A DNA stretch of 64,000 nucleotides from Neobacillus massiliamazoniensis (GTDB lineage Bacteria; Bacillota; Bacilli; Bacillales; Cytobacillaceae), in NCBI RefSeq assembly GCF_001048695.1, contig NZ_CVRB01000001.1, positions 1,054,001 to 1,118,000 on the forward strand, written 5' to 3'. Below are positions 34,017-42,497 of this stretch, piece after piece. The notes beneath the pieces were generated by a model that saw only the letters and a list, made by a program, of their open reading frames with translations, was not told the origin of the DNA and did not search any database. The stretch's first letter is position 1. Each line of letters begins with the position of its first letter. The position numbers and the translations under genes were made by a program.

Positions 34017-35012
34017 ATGTATCAAGGAAAGTTACGAAAAATCATGATTGTGCTGTTAACATTATATACAGCTTTGATCCTCTATTTCCTATATCTAGGT
34101 TTCAGTAGAGGTCTTATGGTGGATAACCCTGGTGGCGTACGATTTAATCTAATACCTGAAGGGATTGCATTGCATTATCCAATGGGACAAGACTTTCAAG
34201 TTTGGTTTTTTGAATACGGGAATTTTTTAGCATTCATACCTTTTGGGATTATCATTCCACTCTTGTTTCGATGTAGTTTTAGACGCTTTATAACCTTTTT
34301 TATTTTGTCAATAACAATACTTGAGACGCTACAAATGGTTTCTCGTTTGGGAGCATTTGATATAGACGATATCATAATTAATTCATTAGGTGCTGCAGTG
34401 GGATTTGCGGCGCAGCGATTAGTTACTGTTGACCGAGATAAACTAAAAGGGATTTTTAAAATGTCCCTAATAGCTAGTATACTAGCCCTTGGCACTATTA
34501 TAATTATTGGTGGCATCAATCATTATCTAGAAAAAGGGGCAGGGGACACCATAGCTTTAGATAAACTTCCTTTAAAAGATGGGTCTGTAGAATGGGATAA
34601 AAGCTTGTCTAGCTTTAAAATATCCCAAGAAAAGGTTACGCCTCAAATAAATCTTTATAGTACAAAAAACAATGAATTCTCGTATCATTTAGGTGGAAAA
34701 TATAAAAATATGACAGGCTATGTCGCAATACCTGGAGATGCAATTAACGATGCAAACACACCGGGCACTAAAATAGGATTTTACAGTGGCGGAGAATTAA
34801 TTGGTTCGTCATGGTTATCGGTATCAGCTTATAGTGAGGGACTTCGGAAAATCTTTTTCAACATCCCTTTAATTGGGGTAAATGATCTTACCATAAAAAT
34901 AATTAACCATAACTCCAATCCAAATACAAATGCCATGATGTGGGATGTAACTCTTATAGAGCCAAACACAGGACAAAAGATTATAAACAGTATAAAAGAA
35001 AAAATAAGATAA
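34017..35012 (+). CDS. VanZ-like membrane protein fused to an NPCBM-like extracellular domain
   Basis: 331 residues. The N-terminal half is VanZ-like, with four or five helices, the RFNLIPEG motif and the NFLAFIPFGIIIPLLF helix. After a last helix at about 145-165, the C-terminal 150 residues form a beta-rich domain (FSYHLGGKYKNMTGYVAIPGD, TKIGFYSGGELIGSSW, LTIKIINHNS) like the NPCBM carbohydrate-binding family. VanZ proteins confer low-level teicoplanin or lipoglycopeptide resistance by an unclear mechanism. The added domain may bind wall sugar outside the cell. AAAGGGAG precedes the ATG. Confidence 0.85.
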   Translation: MYQGKLRKIMIVLLTLYTALILYFLYLGFSRGLMVDNPGGVRFNLIPEGIALHYPMGQDFQVWFFEYGNFLAFIPFGIIIPLLFRCSFRRFITFFILSITILETLQMVSRLGAFDIDDIIINSLGAAVGFAAQRLVTVDRDKLKGIFKMSLIASILALGTIIIIGGINHYLEKGAGDTIALDKLPLKDGSVEWDKSLSSFKISQEKVTPQINLYSTKNNEFSYHLGGKYKNMTGYVAIPGDAINDANTPGTKIGFYSGGELIGSSWLSVSAYSEGLRKIFFNIPLIGVNDLTIKIINHNSNPNTNAMMWDVTLIEPNTGQKIINSIKEKIR

Positions 35013-35040
35013 TTATTCTAACAAGACATCAACAAAGAAA

Positions 35041-35079
35041 CGAAAATAAGCTACCCACGAGAAGGGTAGCTTATTTTCG
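35041..35079 (+). terminator. Strong terminator of the Van-type operon
   Basis: A perfect 16-bp stem (CGAAAATAAGCTACCC and its complement) with a seven-base loop, followed by TTTCG. Confidence 0.85.
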
Positions 35080-35133
35080 TTTCGCACGTGTCTTTAGTAT
35101 TTGCTGAGGAACAAGACCTCAATATACACATAT

Positions 35134-35163
35134 AAAAAACTTGCCAGTTCCGGCAAGTTTTTT
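35134..35163. terminator. Second terminator
   Basis: AAAAAACTTGCC pairs with GGCAAGTTTTTT around AGTTCC. It lies between convergent units and has U-tracts in both directions. Confidence 0.8.
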
Positions 35164-35287
35164 GCTTAATTATGCTACTTTTTTATTGCTAATTCGTGTG
35201 TCAATTTGGCTAGGAATTTTAAAATTGCACCTCAAAACGGTACCCTTTATTAGCATAAGAAACGCTTTTTATTACTTATTAACCGCT

Positions 35288-35620
35288 TCAATTCCCACAA
35301 TGCTTTCCATTAATATAATAGGATGTTTCTGAGAAAACGGTAAACACAACCTCTACTTCAGGAAGTTTAAAATCCATTAAATATTTCGTAAGTGTTTGCG
35401 CAAATCGATCACGAATTTCCTGGCCACGCTCGAACCATTTCACCTCAATAAGAGGAAAAGCAGGTGTTTCTTCACCGTTATATACAAATGTAGAGTTTGG
35501 CAGTTCTAATGTAAAATTATCAGTTCCGCAGTCGCAAATGTCTGCGAGTTCTGCTACTAATGGTTTGCTTATACTCTTTAATTGTTCAATACTAATTCCA
35601 CGAAACACAATTTGTGGCAA
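35288..35620 (-). CDS. DUF1904 family protein
   Basis: About 110 residues. It begins PQIVFRGISIEQLKSISKPLV and has VKWFERGQEIRDRFAQTLTKYL followed by VEVVFTVFSETSYYINGKH, matching the DUF1904 pattern (a 4-oxalocrotonate-tautomerase-like fold in related families). Function unknown. The open frame extends to 35662, but GGAGGG seven bases before a TTG supports the start at 35620. The last coding part has an asparagine-rich end (KHCGN). It lies head-to-tail behind the DauR-like regulator, 49 bases apart. Confidence 0.75.
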   Translation of the reverse strand: MPQIVFRGISIEQLKSISKPLVAELADICDCGTDNFTLELPNSTFVYNGEETPAFPLIEVKWFERGQEIRDRFAQTLTKYLMDFKLPEVEVVFTVFSETSYYINGKHCGN

Positions 35621-35668
35621 AGTGAATCCCTCCGTATCTTTTAGGTTTCCGTTAAACATCAAGACAGA

Positions 35669-36343
35669 TTATTTGATCTTATTTAAATATCGATAAATAG
35701 TAGCTTCGGATACATCTAAATATTTGGCTACTTCGCTGACCCCGCCTTTAAGTAAAAAAGCTCCCTTATCATTAAGTTTTTTGACCACCTCTATTTTTTC
35801 CTGCGGTGACATCCGCTCAGGTGGAATGTCATACTCTGCTAAAACCCCTTTAATAAGAGATAAGAGAAGTTCCTCAATATTTTCTTCAAAATTCTCAAAA
35901 AGATGTGGATCAAAGCCGGGCTTTGATGGCTCGACAGGACCAGTTTGGGGCTTGTCAATCATGATGAATTGATCCAAAATGTTGCGAGCGTTTATAAAAT
36001 CGGTAATATCCATGTTCACACAAATCATGCCAATGATTTTGTTATTTTCATCTTTAATAAAATAGCTGGAAGAACGGAGCGTCTTATTCGTTTTTGAGCT
36101 GCTTTTATAATTGCAGATGTAATCTTGATCTTTATAGCTTTCTTCTTTTAATATTTTCAAAGCAAGATCCGTAATGGGACTATTAATCTTTCTTCCGCTA
36201 ACATGTCCATTCGCAATTTCAATAATGGAATGATCAGGGTTCGTTACATCGTGTAAAACAACCTCACAATTTTCCCCCATTATTTCAGCAATAAAATGCA
36301 CCATGGGAATATATTGTTTCAGCTTTTCGACATTTGTCATCAT
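35669..36343 (-). CDS. YheO/DauR-like transcriptional regulator (PAS-like plus HTH)
   Basis: 224 residues. The N-terminal PAS-like sensor domain (about 1-115) has VHFIAEIMGENCEVVLHDVTNPDHSIIEIANGHVSGR and MICVNMDIT. The C-terminal helix-turn-helix (about 165-224) ends in GGVSEVAKYLDVSEATIYRYLNK. This family includes DauR, which controls D-arginine use, and YheO. It is divergent from ridA, with a palindromic site between them, so it probably regulates ridA and the following TIM-barrel gene. The effector is unknown. Confidence 0.85.
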   Translation of the reverse strand: MMTNVEKLKQYIPMVHFIAEIMGENCEVVLHDVTNPDHSIIEIANGHVSGRKINSPITDLALKILKEESYKDQDYICNYKSSSKTNKTLRSSSYFIKDENNKIIGMICVNMDITDFINARNILDQFIMIDKPQTGPVEPSKPGFDPHLFENFEENIEELLLSLIKGVLAEYDIPPERMSPQEKIEVVKKLNDKGAFLLKGGVSEVAKYLDVSEATIYRYLNKIK

Positions 36344-36371
36344 TACCTATTCATCGCACCTTTATTTTCCA

Positions 36372-36394
36372 TTTGTTAATTTTAGTTTAACAAA
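36372..36394. promoter_or_regulatory. Palindromic operator candidate
   Basis: TTTGTTAA (36372-36379) and TTAACAAA (36387-36394) form a perfect dyad around a seven-base spacer in the divergent regulator-ridA gap. The placement suits autoregulation by the DauR-like protein. Confidence 0.45.
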
Positions 36395-36493
36395 GTTTTT
36401 TATAATTTAACTAGTCAGTTGTTGTAATAATAATTATACATTATAATAAAAAAAAATCACCACAATAATTTTTTATCACAGGAGGCTGCTACG

Positions 36494-36880
36494 ATGTTAA
36501 GTACTATTTCAACAAATAATGCACCTGGTGCCATTGGTCCTTATTCTCAAGCTGTAAAAATAGGAAACTTTCTTTTTGTATCTGGACAACTCCCGATTCA
36601 CCCAGGTACAAATGAAATGCCGGAATCCGTCGCACAACAAACGAAGCAATCATTAGAAAATGTAAAAGCTATTCTAGAAGCTGCTGGAAGCGATTTACAA
36701 CAAGTAGTGAAAACAACTGTATTTTTACAAGATATGAATACTTTTGCGCAAATGAATGAAGTATATCAATCGTACTTTAGTGGAAATTATCCGGCTAGAA
36801 GTGCAGTAGAGGTAGCTGGCTTACCAAAGGACGCTTTAGTGGAAATCGAAGTCATTGCATATGTACCAGATAATAATTAA
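36494..36880 (+). CDS. RidA-family reactive imine/enamine deaminase
   Basis: 128 residues, typical length. Family motifs are [27 protein letters not shown], the central [35 protein letters not shown], and the C-terminal [24 protein letters not shown] with the catalytic arginine. It hydrolyses 2-aminoacrylate-type imines released by PLP enzymes. AGGAGG precedes the ATG. The divergent amino-acid-type regulator suggests a dedicated role in degradation of an unusual amino acid. Confidence 0.94.
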   Translation: MLSTISTNNAPGAIGPYSQAVKIGNFLFVSGQLPIHPGTNEMPESVAQQTKQSLENVKAILEAAGSDLQQVVKTTVFLQDMNTFAQMNEVYQSYFSGNYPARSAVEVAGLPKDALVEIEVIAYVPDNN

Positions 36881-37080
36881 TAGATAAAAATGATTTAAGG
36901 TAGACCGGTCCCCAGGAATCACAGGATATCGGCATGTCTTTATGACTATGATTGAATTCGCGTTGTTAGGTTTTATTTTTAATAATTATTTAACGGTAAA
37001 AAAGCACTCCAACTAAATTTGGGGGGCAACCAAATCAATGCTTAATCGAAAGATACATTGACATAAGGATGTGTAAAAGA

Positions 37081-38031
37081 ATGAAAATTGGCTTAGAAAC
37101 AGAAAGCTTTCACTTGCAGTTTATTACAGGTCGAATGGATATCTTCGGTTTTATCAGAAAAACAGCCGAATTAGGATTAGACGGAGTCATGATCAATGTT
37201 ATTCCTTGGCCAGGATTACCAGGATGGGGGACATTAGAATCGTTTGAACCGGAATACTTAGACAGAGTGAGAAAAGAAATTCAAAAGTATGGATTTTTCG
37301 CTGAAATCGATACAAATGGATTCGATCCAGAACATTTAACAACGGTCATTGAGGCAGCACATCGAATTGGCGCGGATGTAATTCGTACGTATGTCTGTAT
37401 GGGAGAGTATGATCCAGAAAGACTGAGAAGAGCACCTGAAGGTATTAAAAAAATCGTACCTTTGCTAAAGAAATACAGAATCAAGCTTGCTATCGAAAAT
37501 CATGAGGATGAAACATCAGATGAAGTGATTCAAATGATTAAAGAGGTCAATAGCTCTTGGGTTGGTGCTCATTGTGATCTCGGGAACGGAATGATGGCAT
37601 GGGAAGACCCGGTTGAAGCTGTAAGAAAATTAGCACCATATGCCAATACCACTCATTTTAAAGATCATATTATCGTCCATGATGGTGATGATTACAGGGT
37701 ATGTGGCGTACCAGCTGGGACAGGAAATATCGATTTGGAAGAATGTTTTAAAATACTCGTTGAGAATTCTATGTTGACTAGAATCAACGTTGAAATGTGC
37801 TTCCCGTATGCCATCCATTTTAAGAGAGAGCCTGGTACAGGTGGAGTCTCTGAAGTAGGTGAAGGAGCATTTAAGGTGGAACAACCTCCTTATGATTTAA
37901 ATGTAATCAAACCATTGGATTACTATTATCCGCCAGAAGAACTTCTAGAACAAATGATCGAGGATCAAGAAAAAGGTGCAGAGCAATCAGTTAAGTATGC
38001 ACTTGCATTAAGGGATAAATACTGCCGCTAA
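37081..38031 (+). CDS. Sugar phosphate isomerase/epimerase-like TIM-barrel protein
   Basis: About 316 residues from the ATG at 37081 (AAGGATG upstream; an ATG at 37069 overlaps that site). The barrel has the metal-site residues of the xylose-isomerase-like AP endonuclease 2 family: the glutamate in KLAIENHEDE, HCDLGNG with the conserved Asp, HFKDHI, and a final glutamate in RINVEMCF. The reaction cannot be named; members isomerise, epimerise or decarboxylate keto-sugars. It lies about 200 bases after ridA and may be under the same regulator. Confidence 0.75.
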   Translation: MKIGLETESFHLQFITGRMDIFGFIRKTAELGLDGVMINVIPWPGLPGWGTLESFEPEYLDRVRKEIQKYGFFAEIDTNGFDPEHLTTVIEAAHRIGADVIRTYVCMGEYDPERLRRAPEGIKKIVPLLKKYRIKLAIENHEDETSDEVIQMIKEVNSSWVGAHCDLGNGMMAWEDPVEAVRKLAPYANTTHFKDHIIVHDGDDYRVCGVPAGTGNIDLEECFKILVENSMLTRINVEMCFPYAIHFKREPGTGGVSEVGEGAFKVEQPPYDLNVIKPLDYYYPPEELLEQMIEDQEKGAEQSVKYALALRDKYCR

Positions 38032-38127
38032 ATACATGCAGGGGGGAGGTTCTTTCGGGAATCTCCCTATTTTTATAGAAGGGATTTTCAATGTAATCAG
38101 CTCCTATGATAGAACCGATTTTTTTTT

Positions 38128-38389
38128 GCAAATGAAGTTGAGTTTCGCAAATAAAACTGCTGTTTTTGCAAATGAAATCGATGTTTTTGCAAATGAAACT
38201 GCTAATTTCGCAAATGAAGCTGAGTTTCGCAAATGAAACTGTTATTTTCGCAAATGAAATTGATGTTTTCGCAAATGAAACAGCTATTTTCGCAAATGAA
38301 GCTGAGTTTCGCAAATGAAACTGTTATTTTCGCAAATGAAATCGATGTTTTCGCAAATGAAACAGCTATTTTCGCAAATAATACTAGGT
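38128..38389. repeat. Tandem array of GCAAATGAAA units with higher-order period
   Basis: Twelve units of 21 bp (three of them 19 bp) start with GCAAATGAA or GCAAATAAA, plus a final partial unit. Units occur in sets of four (19+21+21+21 = 82 bp); the second and third sets (38210-38291, 38292-38373) are almost identical. The array continues into GCAAATAATACTAGGTATTT and a conserved spacer that recurs at 59.1 and 61.9 kb. Confidence 0.85.
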
Positions 38390-38497
38390 ATTTGGATAAA
38401 AATATTTACATTTTATAAAGATCGGCCCTTCTCATTCGAAAAAACCAGCAAATTTTTTAAAATTGAGCCTAGTTTTTGTCATTTTTAGGGGCCAAAA

Positions 38498-38580
38498 CCA
38501 TTCTATCAGCGAATTTTGGGCTTTCTATCCGCGAATCGGATTTTCGCAGTTTTAATCTAACGTTTGATTGAATCTATTTG
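38498..38580. repeat. Second array (TCTATCAGCGAATTTT units) and conserved end
   Basis: Two units of TCTATC(A/C)GCGAAT about 22 bp apart lead into CGGATTTTCGCAGTTTTAAT and AACGTTTGATTGAATC. The same order occurs at 59235-59330 and 62095-62228. Confidence 0.75.
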
Positions 38581-38625
38581 ATGAAGTTTGTCTGAATCTA
38601 GGTGTCATTTTCTTAAAAAATAAGG

Positions 38626-38650
38626 AGATATAAGCTGACTACTTACATCT
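38626..38650 (-). terminator. Hairpin conserved after tatA genes
   Basis: AGATATAAG pairs with CTTACATCT (one mismatch), as after the intact tatA copies. Confidence 0.6.
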
Positions 38651-38659
38651 CCATTTATT

Positions 38660-38749
38660 TTATTTAGATTTCTCTTTATCTTCCTTTTCGTCTGATATTA
38701 AATCCTTAGCAGAGCTTTTAAATTCTCTAAGTGTGGTACCGAATGCCAT
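38660..38749 (-). pseudogene. tatA remnant, C-terminal half
   Basis: The codons [20 protein letters not shown] are followed by a lysine-rich tail and stop. They match the C-terminal half of the tatA at 62.7 kb almost residue for residue. The transmembrane helix and FGP hinge are missing; the break falls at 38750. The downstream hairpin and flanking array are preserved. This is the left scar of a phosphatase-tatA array now separated from its other half by the polysaccharide locus. Confidence 0.85.
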
Positions 38750-38906
38750 TAGCTACCTTTTTTGTAGCCTACAAAACCATCGACTTTTCGATTAAAGATT
38801 AGTATGGTGCCTGACATCCAATTCAGGTGTAGCGCTTGAAGCGTTCCCGCTTTAATTCAAAGAGACTTTAAGGTAGGGAACAGCACATTCGGAATAAAAA
38901 ATTTTT

Positions 38907-38958
38907 AAGAGATATAATACACCGGACACTTTTGGTGTCCCAGTGTATTATATCTCTT
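38907..38958. repeat. Long near-perfect palindrome before the polysaccharide locus
   Basis: A 23-base arm (38907-38929: AAGAGATATAATACACCGGA plus CAC) pairs with 38935-38958 around a TTTTG loop, with one small bulge. A T-rich run follows on the plus strand. It could be a bidirectional terminator or the end of a mobile element. Confidence 0.75.
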
Positions 38959-38981
38959 TTGGTTTAAAAGGGTGGAGAAGT

Positions 38982-38997
38982 AAAAATATTGCACATT
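38982..38997 (+). promoter_or_regulatory. Candidate YesN-type operator, copy 1
   Basis: AAAAATATTGCACATT, 78 bases before the first permease gene. It differs by one base from the sites at 40908 and 49059. Confidence 0.5.
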
Positions 38998-39074
38998 ATA
39001 GTCAGAATCGTTAATCAATAGATAAAAGTTTTTCTATTATAGTGAAGGTAAAGATAAAAAGGAGGTATATAACA

Positions 39075-40016
39075 GTGGAAAATGAAGTGGTCAAAACGGA
39101 TGTCGTAAAAGCTGTTCCCAAAAAGACATTTTGGACAAACGGAAGAAAAGAAGGTCTATACGGATGGCTGTTTATTTTACCAGAAGTGATTGGTATGTTG
39201 TTGCTATATATATTTCCACTTGTATTTTCTCTTATTCTAAGTTTTTCTAAATGGAATTTAGTAGGAGGTCTGTCTGAAATCCATTTTGCTGGATTTGGAA
39301 ATTTCATCAAATTATTTCACGATGAAAAAGTGATATTGGCACTAAAAAATAATTTCATCTTTACCCTATTTACGGTTCCGATTGGCATGTTTCTTGCCAT
39401 TGTACTTGCCGTGATTATTCACACGAAAGTTTATTTATCAAGTTATTTTAAAATTGCATTTTTTATCCCGTATATTTCATCCATTATCGCTATTGGTGCT
39501 GTTTGGAGCGCACTATACCATCCGTCTCTTGGACCAATTAATCAATTTTTAAGGAGTGTCGGGATTGACAATCCGCCAATGTGGCTGGCTAGTCCCAAGA
39601 CATCATTACTATCAATTATTATTATTTCTATTTGGGCGGGAATCGGTTATCAAATTATTATTTACCTTTCTTCTTTATCGAGTATTCCGGATGAATTATA
39701 TGAGGCGGCCAGCATTGATGGTGCTTCGCAAATCCAGCAATTCTTTAAAATTACTTTACCGATGCTTGGACCAACCAATGTCTTTTTGTTCATTACATTA
39801 CTGATTGGTTCATTTAAAGTTTTTGATTTAATTGCCTTTTTAACGCAAGGCGGACCGAATGATTCATCAACCGTTATCGTATTCCGGATTTACGAAGAAG
39901 GGTTCCAAAAGTTCAATATGGGATACGCTTCAGCGATTTCCTGGTTACTTTTTATCATCGTAGGAATTATTACATTAATTAGCTGGAAACTGCAAAAACG
40001 ATATGTGCATTATTAA
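39075..40016 (+). CDS. Sugar ABC transporter permease, LplB/UgpA type
   Basis: 313 residues. The open frame begins at 39042, but AAAGGAGGT at 39058-39066 indicates the GTG at 39075. Six membrane helices; the cytoplasmic EAA loop reads ELYEAASIDGASQIQQFFKITLPMLGP, the contact site for the ATPase. It forms a heterodimer with the next gene product and takes up oligosaccharides delivered by the lipoprotein encoded downstream. No ATPase gene is in the cluster; related transporters share the housekeeping MsmX-type ATPase. Confidence 0.93.
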   Translation: MENEVVKTDVVKAVPKKTFWTNGRKEGLYGWLFILPEVIGMLLLYIFPLVFSLILSFSKWNLVGGLSEIHFAGFGNFIKLFHDEKVILALKNNFIFTLFTVPIGMFLAIVLAVIIHTKVYLSSYFKIAFFIPYISSIIAIGAVWSALYHPSLGPINQFLRSVGIDNPPMWLASPKTSLLSIIIISIWAGIGYQIIIYLSSLSSIPDELYEAASIDGASQIQQFFKITLPMLGPTNVFLFITLLIGSFKVFDLIAFLTQGGPNDSSTVIVFRIYEEGFQKFNMGYASAISWLLFIIVGIITLISWKLQKRYVHY

Positions 40017-40031
40017 TGGAGGTGAATTCAA

Positions 40032-40865
40032 TTGAAAAAAAAGCTTGATATTAGTAAGGTTTTATTCACAATTGTCATGTTAGCATTATCAATCTTTTTT
40101 TTAGTCCCATTGCTGTGGATGATCTCTGCCTCATTTAAATTTGAAAAAGATGTAATGGTATTTCCAATTCAGTGGATTCCGGAAAAATGGAATATTGTTC
40201 ATAACTTCAAAGCGGTCTGGATGGGAGATATCCCTTTTTATAAGTTTTATTTTAACTCAATTAAATTAGCTTCCATCCAAACTTTATCAACGCTGATTTT
40301 CTCATCTATGGCTGCATTTGCTTTTAGTAAGCTTCAATTTAAAGGCAGGGATTTTGTCTTTGCCCTTGTGCTTAGTTTTATGATTATACCGGAACAAGCT
40401 ACGTTAGTGCCGCGGTTTATTTTAATTAAATGGCTTGGGCTCTATAACACGCATGCCGGCCTTATTTTGATGGGGTTATTCTCGATATACTTTACCTTCT
40501 TAATGCGGCAATATATGCTCGGGATTTCCAATGAATATATTGAAGCTGCCAAATTGGATGGAGCAGGTTATTTTACGATCTATTGGAAAATTATTTTACC
40601 GCTCTGTAAACCAATTTTGGCGACAGCAGGGATTATTAAATTTATTTGGATCTGGAATGATTATCAAGGCCCGCTGATTTTCTTAACAGATAAAAATCTT
40701 TATCCGATTACATTAGGGCTGCAATTGTTCAAGGATGACTATGCGGATAACTTCGCTGTATTAATGATGGCTTCACTATCTGCCATTATTCCACTGGTTA
40801 TTATCTTTATCATTCTGCAAAAGCAAGTAATCAAAGGAATTGCTCTTGGCGGTGTAAAAGGGTAA
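40032..40865 (+). CDS. Sugar ABC transporter permease, UgpE/YesQ type
   Basis: 277 residues from a TTG start with GGAGGTG at good spacing; 15 bases separate it from the first permease gene. Six helices. The EAA loop is EYIEAAKLDGAGYFTIYWKIILPLCKP, and the terminal IIFIILQKQVIKGIALGGVKG is typical of carbohydrate uptake permeases of this group. It pairs with the preceding permease. A separate promoter region follows, before the binding-protein gene. Confidence 0.93.
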   Translation: MKKKLDISKVLFTIVMLALSIFFLVPLLWMISASFKFEKDVMVFPIQWIPEKWNIVHNFKAVWMGDIPFYKFYFNSIKLASIQTLSTLIFSSMAAFAFSKLQFKGRDFVFALVLSFMIIPEQATLVPRFILIKWLGLYNTHAGLILMGLFSIYFTFLMRQYMLGISNEYIEAAKLDGAGYFTIYWKIILPLCKPILATAGIIKFIWIWNDYQGPLIFLTDKNLYPITLGLQLFKDDYADNFAVLMMASLSAIIPLVIIFIILQKQVIKGIALGGVKG

Positions 40866-40889
40866 AACATAAATGATAAACTAGTAAAA

Positions 40890-40922
40890 AAAGTGCACAA
40901 ACTATATAAAAATAGTGCACAT
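40890..40922 (+). promoter_or_regulatory. Candidate YesN-type operator, tandem copies
   Basis: Two direct GTGCAC sites 22 bases apart (40893 and 40915), the second within AAAAATAGTGCACAT. Direct repeats spaced two helical turns are characteristic of AraC-type regulators such as the YesN-like protein encoded here. Confidence 0.5.
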
Positions 40923-40942
40923 CATGAAAAAAAGACTAGAAG

Positions 40943-40968
40943 TATAATGTGAAATGTAAGCGGTTTAA
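40943..40968 (+). promoter_or_regulatory. Probable -10 element and catabolite-control (cre) site
   Basis: TATAAT at 40943-40948 is followed by TGTAAGCGGTTTAA at 40955-40968. The latter matches the CcpA cre consensus except near its end. Its place just after the -10 would give carbon-catabolite repression of the binding-protein gene. Confidence 0.5.
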
Positions 40969-40990
40969 TCATTCATAGAGGGGGATTAAA

Positions 40991-42340
40991 ATGAAGTTAA
41001 AAAAGAAAGCAATATTAGCTGTAAGTACAGCATTTCTTTCTATGTCGCTACTATCTGCATGTTCAGATAATAGTAGTGCTAAAAAGAGTACTGCCTCAGA
41101 ATCTAAGGATAAACAGGTAACTATTAAGTTTTATAACTGGGACAACGAGGCAATGGCGGCTTCAACCAAACAGTACATTGAACAGTTTGAAAAGAAAAAT
41201 CCGAACATCCATGTTGAGTCTGTTTCACTGGTTCCAGGCAACTCCCTTGAAACGTTAAAAAAGCTTGACGTATTAACAGCTTCTGGAGAATCAATTGATT
41301 TGGCAATGTTCCCTAGTTCTGACACCCTTTCCCAACGTGCTGCTCAAGGTGTTCTGGAACCACTCGATAACTTATATAAAGAAAATAAATTAAATCCTGA
41401 AGATGAGTATTACGTTAATCCAAAATACAAAGGAAAGTATTACGGAATTTTAAATAACGTGACTACCAATTTTGTTCTTCTAAATAAAGATGCATTAGAT
41501 GCGGCTGGCCTAAAAGTACCTAAAGCCGGCTGGACATGGGATGATTTCAGAGATTATGCTAAGAAATTAACAAAAGGTGAAGGTACAACCAAACAGTACG
41601 GTGCATACTTCCATACATGGAGCTTATATGCGAATCCTGTGGCCCAAGTTCAATTTAAGAACCCATTTATGACGGAAGATGGCAAGACAAATTTCGGTGA
41701 TCCTTCTTTCGAATATTTCTTTAACCTGCGCCGTACAATGGAAAAAACCGATAAATCGATCAAGCCATATGCTGACGCAATTGGAGCTAAATTGAATTAT
41801 AGGACAGAATTCTTTAACGGTTCAGCAGCAATGCTGTTAGCAGGTTCTTATATGATTAAAGATATCAGCGATCTTAACCAGTTCCCGCATAATTTTAAAA
41901 CAGCTTTTGCACCAGTGCCGGTACAATCAAAAGGTGATAAGACAGAATTCTTCATGGGCGGTAACTATTTAGCAGTCGGAAAAAGCTCAAAAAATAAAGA
42001 CGCTGCCTTTAAATTTGCCCGTTTTATGTCTACAAACTTAACAGATGCAAGAACTGAACTGCCTGGCTGGAAAAAGGGAGATGCCAAGCCGCTAGTTGAA
42101 AAATGGATTTCCGGAAAAGAAAAAAATTATGATGTCGATTCTTTAAAGTATACATTATTTAGTGGTGACATTAAGACATTACCAGCTTCAAAAGTTTCTA
42201 TCACCTATGCTTCTCAATTAGATAAAATTTTAACCGATGGATTCAGCCAATTCATTCTTGAAAATAAATCCGCAAAAGATGTTCAAAAATGGATGGTTGA
42301 TGAAGCAAATAAAGTCATTAAAGAAAATGAAAATAATTAA
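40991..42340 (+). CDS. Extracellular sugar-binding lipoprotein (ABC transporter)
   Basis: 449 residues with a lipoprotein signal ending in the lipobox LLSACS (Cys near residue 24), a Ser/Lys-rich linker, and a family 1 solute-binding fold (VTIKFYNWDNEAM, FEKKNPNIHVESVS, YYGILNNVTTNFVLLNKDAL, AGWTWDDFRDYAKKL). It captures oligosaccharides at the membrane for the two permeases upstream. GGGGG precedes the ATG. It has its own promoter region with candidate YesN and CcpA sites, allowing higher expression than the permeases. A terminator follows. Confidence 0.94.
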   Translation: MKLKKKAILAVSTAFLSMSLLSACSDNSSAKKSTASESKDKQVTIKFYNWDNEAMAASTKQYIEQFEKKNPNIHVESVSLVPGNSLETLKKLDVLTASGESIDLAMFPSSDTLSQRAAQGVLEPLDNLYKENKLNPEDEYYVNPKYKGKYYGILNNVTTNFVLLNKDALDAAGLKVPKAGWTWDDFRDYAKKLTKGEGTTKQYGAYFHTWSLYANPVAQVQFKNPFMTEDGKTNFGDPSFEYFFNLRRTMEKTDKSIKPYADAIGAKLNYRTEFFNGSAAMLLAGSYMIKDISDLNQFPHNFKTAFAPVPVQSKGDKTEFFMGGNYLAVGKSSKNKDAAFKFARFMSTNLTDARTELPGWKKGDAKPLVEKWISGKEKNYDVDSLKYTLFSGDIKTLPASKVSITYASQLDKILTDGFSQFILENKSAKDVQKWMVDEANKVIKENENN

Positions 42341-42353
42341 TTGAGACCATTAA

Positions 42354-42388
42354 CAAAAGGCGCACCCAAAAGGGGGGCCTTTTGTTTT
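42354..42388 (+). terminator. Terminator after the binding-protein gene
   Basis: CAAAAGGC pairs with GCCTTTTG and a TTTT tail follows. Confidence 0.75.
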
Positions 42389-42497
42389 CTATTACCAAAA
42401 GGTGGATTCATAGTTTAGTAATAACTATCCCCATTCAGAACGGTTTTTTGTAGTAAAATAAAACATAAAAAGTCAAACAAAAGGTGGCCGGATAGAT

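Noticed and set aside
37991..38314. ORF of 107 codons (SFAKI/FICKN-type repeats) on the minus strand
   Set aside because: It is the 21-bp array read in frame; a 7-codon period arises automatically. It has no ribosome site and overlaps the end of the TIM-barrel gene.
38128..38389. Regular repeat array as a CRISPR
   Set aside because: Units of 19-21 bp are contiguous with no unique spacers of 30 bp or more, and no cas genes are near. It is a tandem repeat.
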